From: an uncultured Solobacterium sp.
Lineage (GTDB): Bacteria > Bacillota_I > Bacilli_A > Erysipelotrichales > Erysipelotrichaceae
Length of the DNA: 6,112 nucleotides
Assembly: GCA_937895985.1 (NCBI GenBank)
Contig: CALBKL010000379.1
Location: 1 to 6,112 of the forward strand
Reading direction: 5' to 3'
Shown: positions 5,059 to 6,112 of the stretch, in pieces
Layout: each line of letters starts with the position of its first letter
Position numbering within the stretch: the first letter of the stretch is position 1
Notes under the pieces: generated by a model
What the model was told of the DNA's origin: nothing
The model's input: the letters and a program-made list of their open reading frames with translations, nothing else
Database searches by the model: none
Position numbers and translations under genes: made by a program

Positions 5059-5628
5059 TCATAGTTTCAACAAAATTCCAATAACTGCAGCTGCGAGAAT
5101 AAATAGTATTGGATGTGTTTTTGGTTTAAAGTGATAAATAGTTAACATGCATGCAAATATGATAATAGGCTTCCACTTAAATAAACTGAAAAGAGATTTT
5201 GTTGTTTGAAATGCAGTAATATCAAATAATGCTAGTAAATAGATACCAATGACGGCAGATGTAATTAAACCAACTACTGCAGGTCTTAAGCCCATAAATG
5301 CATTTTGTACAATCACAGAGTCTTCGAATTTTTGAAGTGCTGTTGCAATCAGAATAATAGATAGAAATGCTGGTGCTGTAACAGATAGAGTTGTAGCGAT
5401 ACCACCGAAGAAACCGTATACGTGATTCCCTACATAGGTTGCCATATTGACGCCCATTGGTCCAGGTGTTGACTCGCTGATAGCGACCATGGTCGTTAAG
5501 TCTGTTAGACTAAACCATCCATATTTTAATGACATCTCCTGTAAGAAGGGGATTGTTGCAAGTCCACCGCCGATAGAGAATAAACCGGTTTTAAAGAATT
5601 CCCAGCACAACAATAAAAAATTTGCCAT
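5059..5628 (-). CDS. Short-chain CHR (chromate transporter) family protein
   Basis: An integral membrane transporter of the CHR superfamily. Characterised members export chromate, but the natural substrate of short forms is often unknown. Signature motifs are FSIGGGLATIPFLQ (17-30), STPGPMGVNMATYVG (53-67) and GLRPAVVGLI (113-122), with about five to six hydrophobic segments over 189 aa. This is the full length of a one-domain (short-chain) member, not a fragment of the roughly 400-aa two-domain type. Short-chain proteins are usually encoded as adjacent pairs that assemble together. No partner lies on either side here, so it may form homodimers or pair with a distant gene. The ATG has GAGGT 7 bases upstream. 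It follows the DUF454 gene after 50 bases and ends at the shared terminator. A gene symbol is withheld because chromate transport is not demonstrated. Confidence 0.88.
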   Translation of the reverse strand: MANFLLLCWEFFKTGLFSIGGGLATIPFLQEMSLKYGWFSLTDLTTMVAISESTPGPMGVNMATYVGNHVYGFFGGIATTLSVTAPAFLSIILIATALQKFEDSVIVQNAFMGLRPAVVGLITSAVIGIYLLALFDITAFQTTKSLFSLFKWKPIIIFACMLTIYHFKPKTHPILFILAAAVIGILLKL

Positions 5629-5678
5629 GATAATTACCTCACTGGTATCTTATCACGACAAATTTTGTTGTAAAACAA

Positions 5679-6071
5679 TTATTCTTCAGAAACTTCTACA
5701 CGAGTTTTAACACCCCAGATGAAGTAAATCATATGGCCTAACCATACAACCCCAAGAATTGCACATGGAATATATAATTCCTTACGAATCATCATAATAA
5801 ATCCGAATAACATAAATACAGTAACTGTACACATCACGCGAATTTTAGCGGCTTTTGTCATACCTTTACCGCTAAGATGGCTCTCTAGGTTGTCTTTGTA
5901 TATCTTAGTATTGATAAACCAGTTGTGTAGTCTTTCAGAACTCTTACTATAGCTAAATGCTGCGAGTAGTAAAAATGGGAAGGAAGGTAGTAGTGGAATA
6001 AATGCTCCTATAGCACCAACCCCAAGGCTGATACTTCCAAGTACTATCCAAAATATTTTTTTTGAATTCAT
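5679..6071 (-). CDS. DUF454/YbaN-family inner membrane protein
   Basis: A 130-aa membrane protein of the YbaN (DUF454) family, whose function is unknown. The family hallmark is clear: GAIGAFIPLLPSFPFLLLAA (19-38), followed by SKSSERLHNWF (42-52). Hydrophobic segments at about 5-23, 26-42, 78-95 and 99-118 suggest four spans or a re-entrant hairpin plus two, with a basic loop between them. The tail VEVSEE is acidic and soluble. GGAG lies 8 bases upstream of the ATG. That ATG overlaps the stop of the preceding frame as ATGA, indicating translational coupling to the gene entering from the right edge. Co-transcription with the CHR gene is likely from the short gap. Confidence 0.85.
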   Translation of the reverse strand: MNSKKIFWIVLGSISLGVGAIGAFIPLLPSFPFLLLAAFSYSKSSERLHNWFINTKIYKDNLESHLSGKGMTKAAKIRVMCTVTVFMLFGFIMMIRKELYIPCAILGVVWLGHMIYFIWGVKTRVEVSEE

Positions 6072-6112
6072 TTCTGTTTCTCCAGTTTTCTTTTTTCTTT
6101 AATGCTTTCAAT
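6068..6112 (-). CDS. Partial C-terminal end of an upstream gene
   Basis: On the minus strand, from the right edge, the frame reads 14 codons ending KEKRKLEKQK and a TGA at 6070-6068. The TGA shares the sequence ATGA with the start of the DUF454 gene. The charged, Lys/Glu-rich sequence is typical of a protein tail, and an ATGA junction is common in operons. Too little is visible to name it, and a second frame is also open over this short stretch. Confidence 0.45.
   Translation of the reverse strand: MESIKEKRKLEKQK

Noticed and set aside
5447..5710. Plus-strand open frame antisense to the CHR gene start
   Set aside because: It overlaps the conserved CHR motifs and runs through the ribosome binding site and into the end of the DUF454 gene. 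No independent coding evidence.
1..6112. CRISPR array, insertion sequence, tRNA or rRNA, phage genes, toxin-antitoxin pair
   Set aside because: No regularly spaced repeats, transposase motifs, terminal inverted repeats, cloverleaf-like sequence or toxin-like small gene pairs were seen on either strand.

Overview
The window reads as an AT-rich, low-GC Gram-positive chromosome. The support is strong GGAGG ribosome binding sites, extended -10 (TGn) promoters, lipoprotein signal peptides and OmpR/HisKA regulators of Firmicutes type. The mix of a CXXC microprotein, a polyferredoxin-like membrane protein and a lipoprotein redoxin suggests an anaerobic Clostridia or Erysipelotrichia relative. That placement is an inference. 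No rRNA, tRNA, CRISPR array or mobile element was seen.

Left part (about 1-1990, minus strand): an OmpR-family response regulator and a membrane HisKA histidine kinase form a translationally coupled operon. It has an extended -10 promoter near 1980 and a rho-independent terminator at 72-97. The first 70 bases hold no gene I can assign.

Middle part (about 2040-4217, plus strand): reading away from the same intergenic region is a tight three-gene operon. Its genes encode a 54-aa single-span protein with a C-terminal CXXC motif (CD1871A type), a polytopic membrane protein with several Cys clusters and two C-terminal [4Fe-4S] ferredoxin motifs, and a TlpA-like redoxin lipoprotein with a CAAC active site and an extra C-terminal helical domain. 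Together they look like an electron relay that takes reducing power from a cytoplasmic ferredoxin-type pool through the membrane to an extracytoplasmic thiol protein. The divergent two-component system is the obvious candidate regulator. The shared intergenic region holds two inverted repeats, one with half-sites resembling those bound by the redox sensor Rex. The operon ends in a strong terminator.

Right part: a monocistronic lipoprotein gene of unknown function (4306-4977) starts directly after that terminator, from a near-perfect extended -10. It is followed by a 22-bp inverted repeat that can terminate transcription in both directions. On the minus strand, entering from the right edge, are the tail of an unidentified gene, a DUF454/YbaN-type small membrane protein and a short-chain chromate-transporter (CHR) family protein, apparently in one operon.
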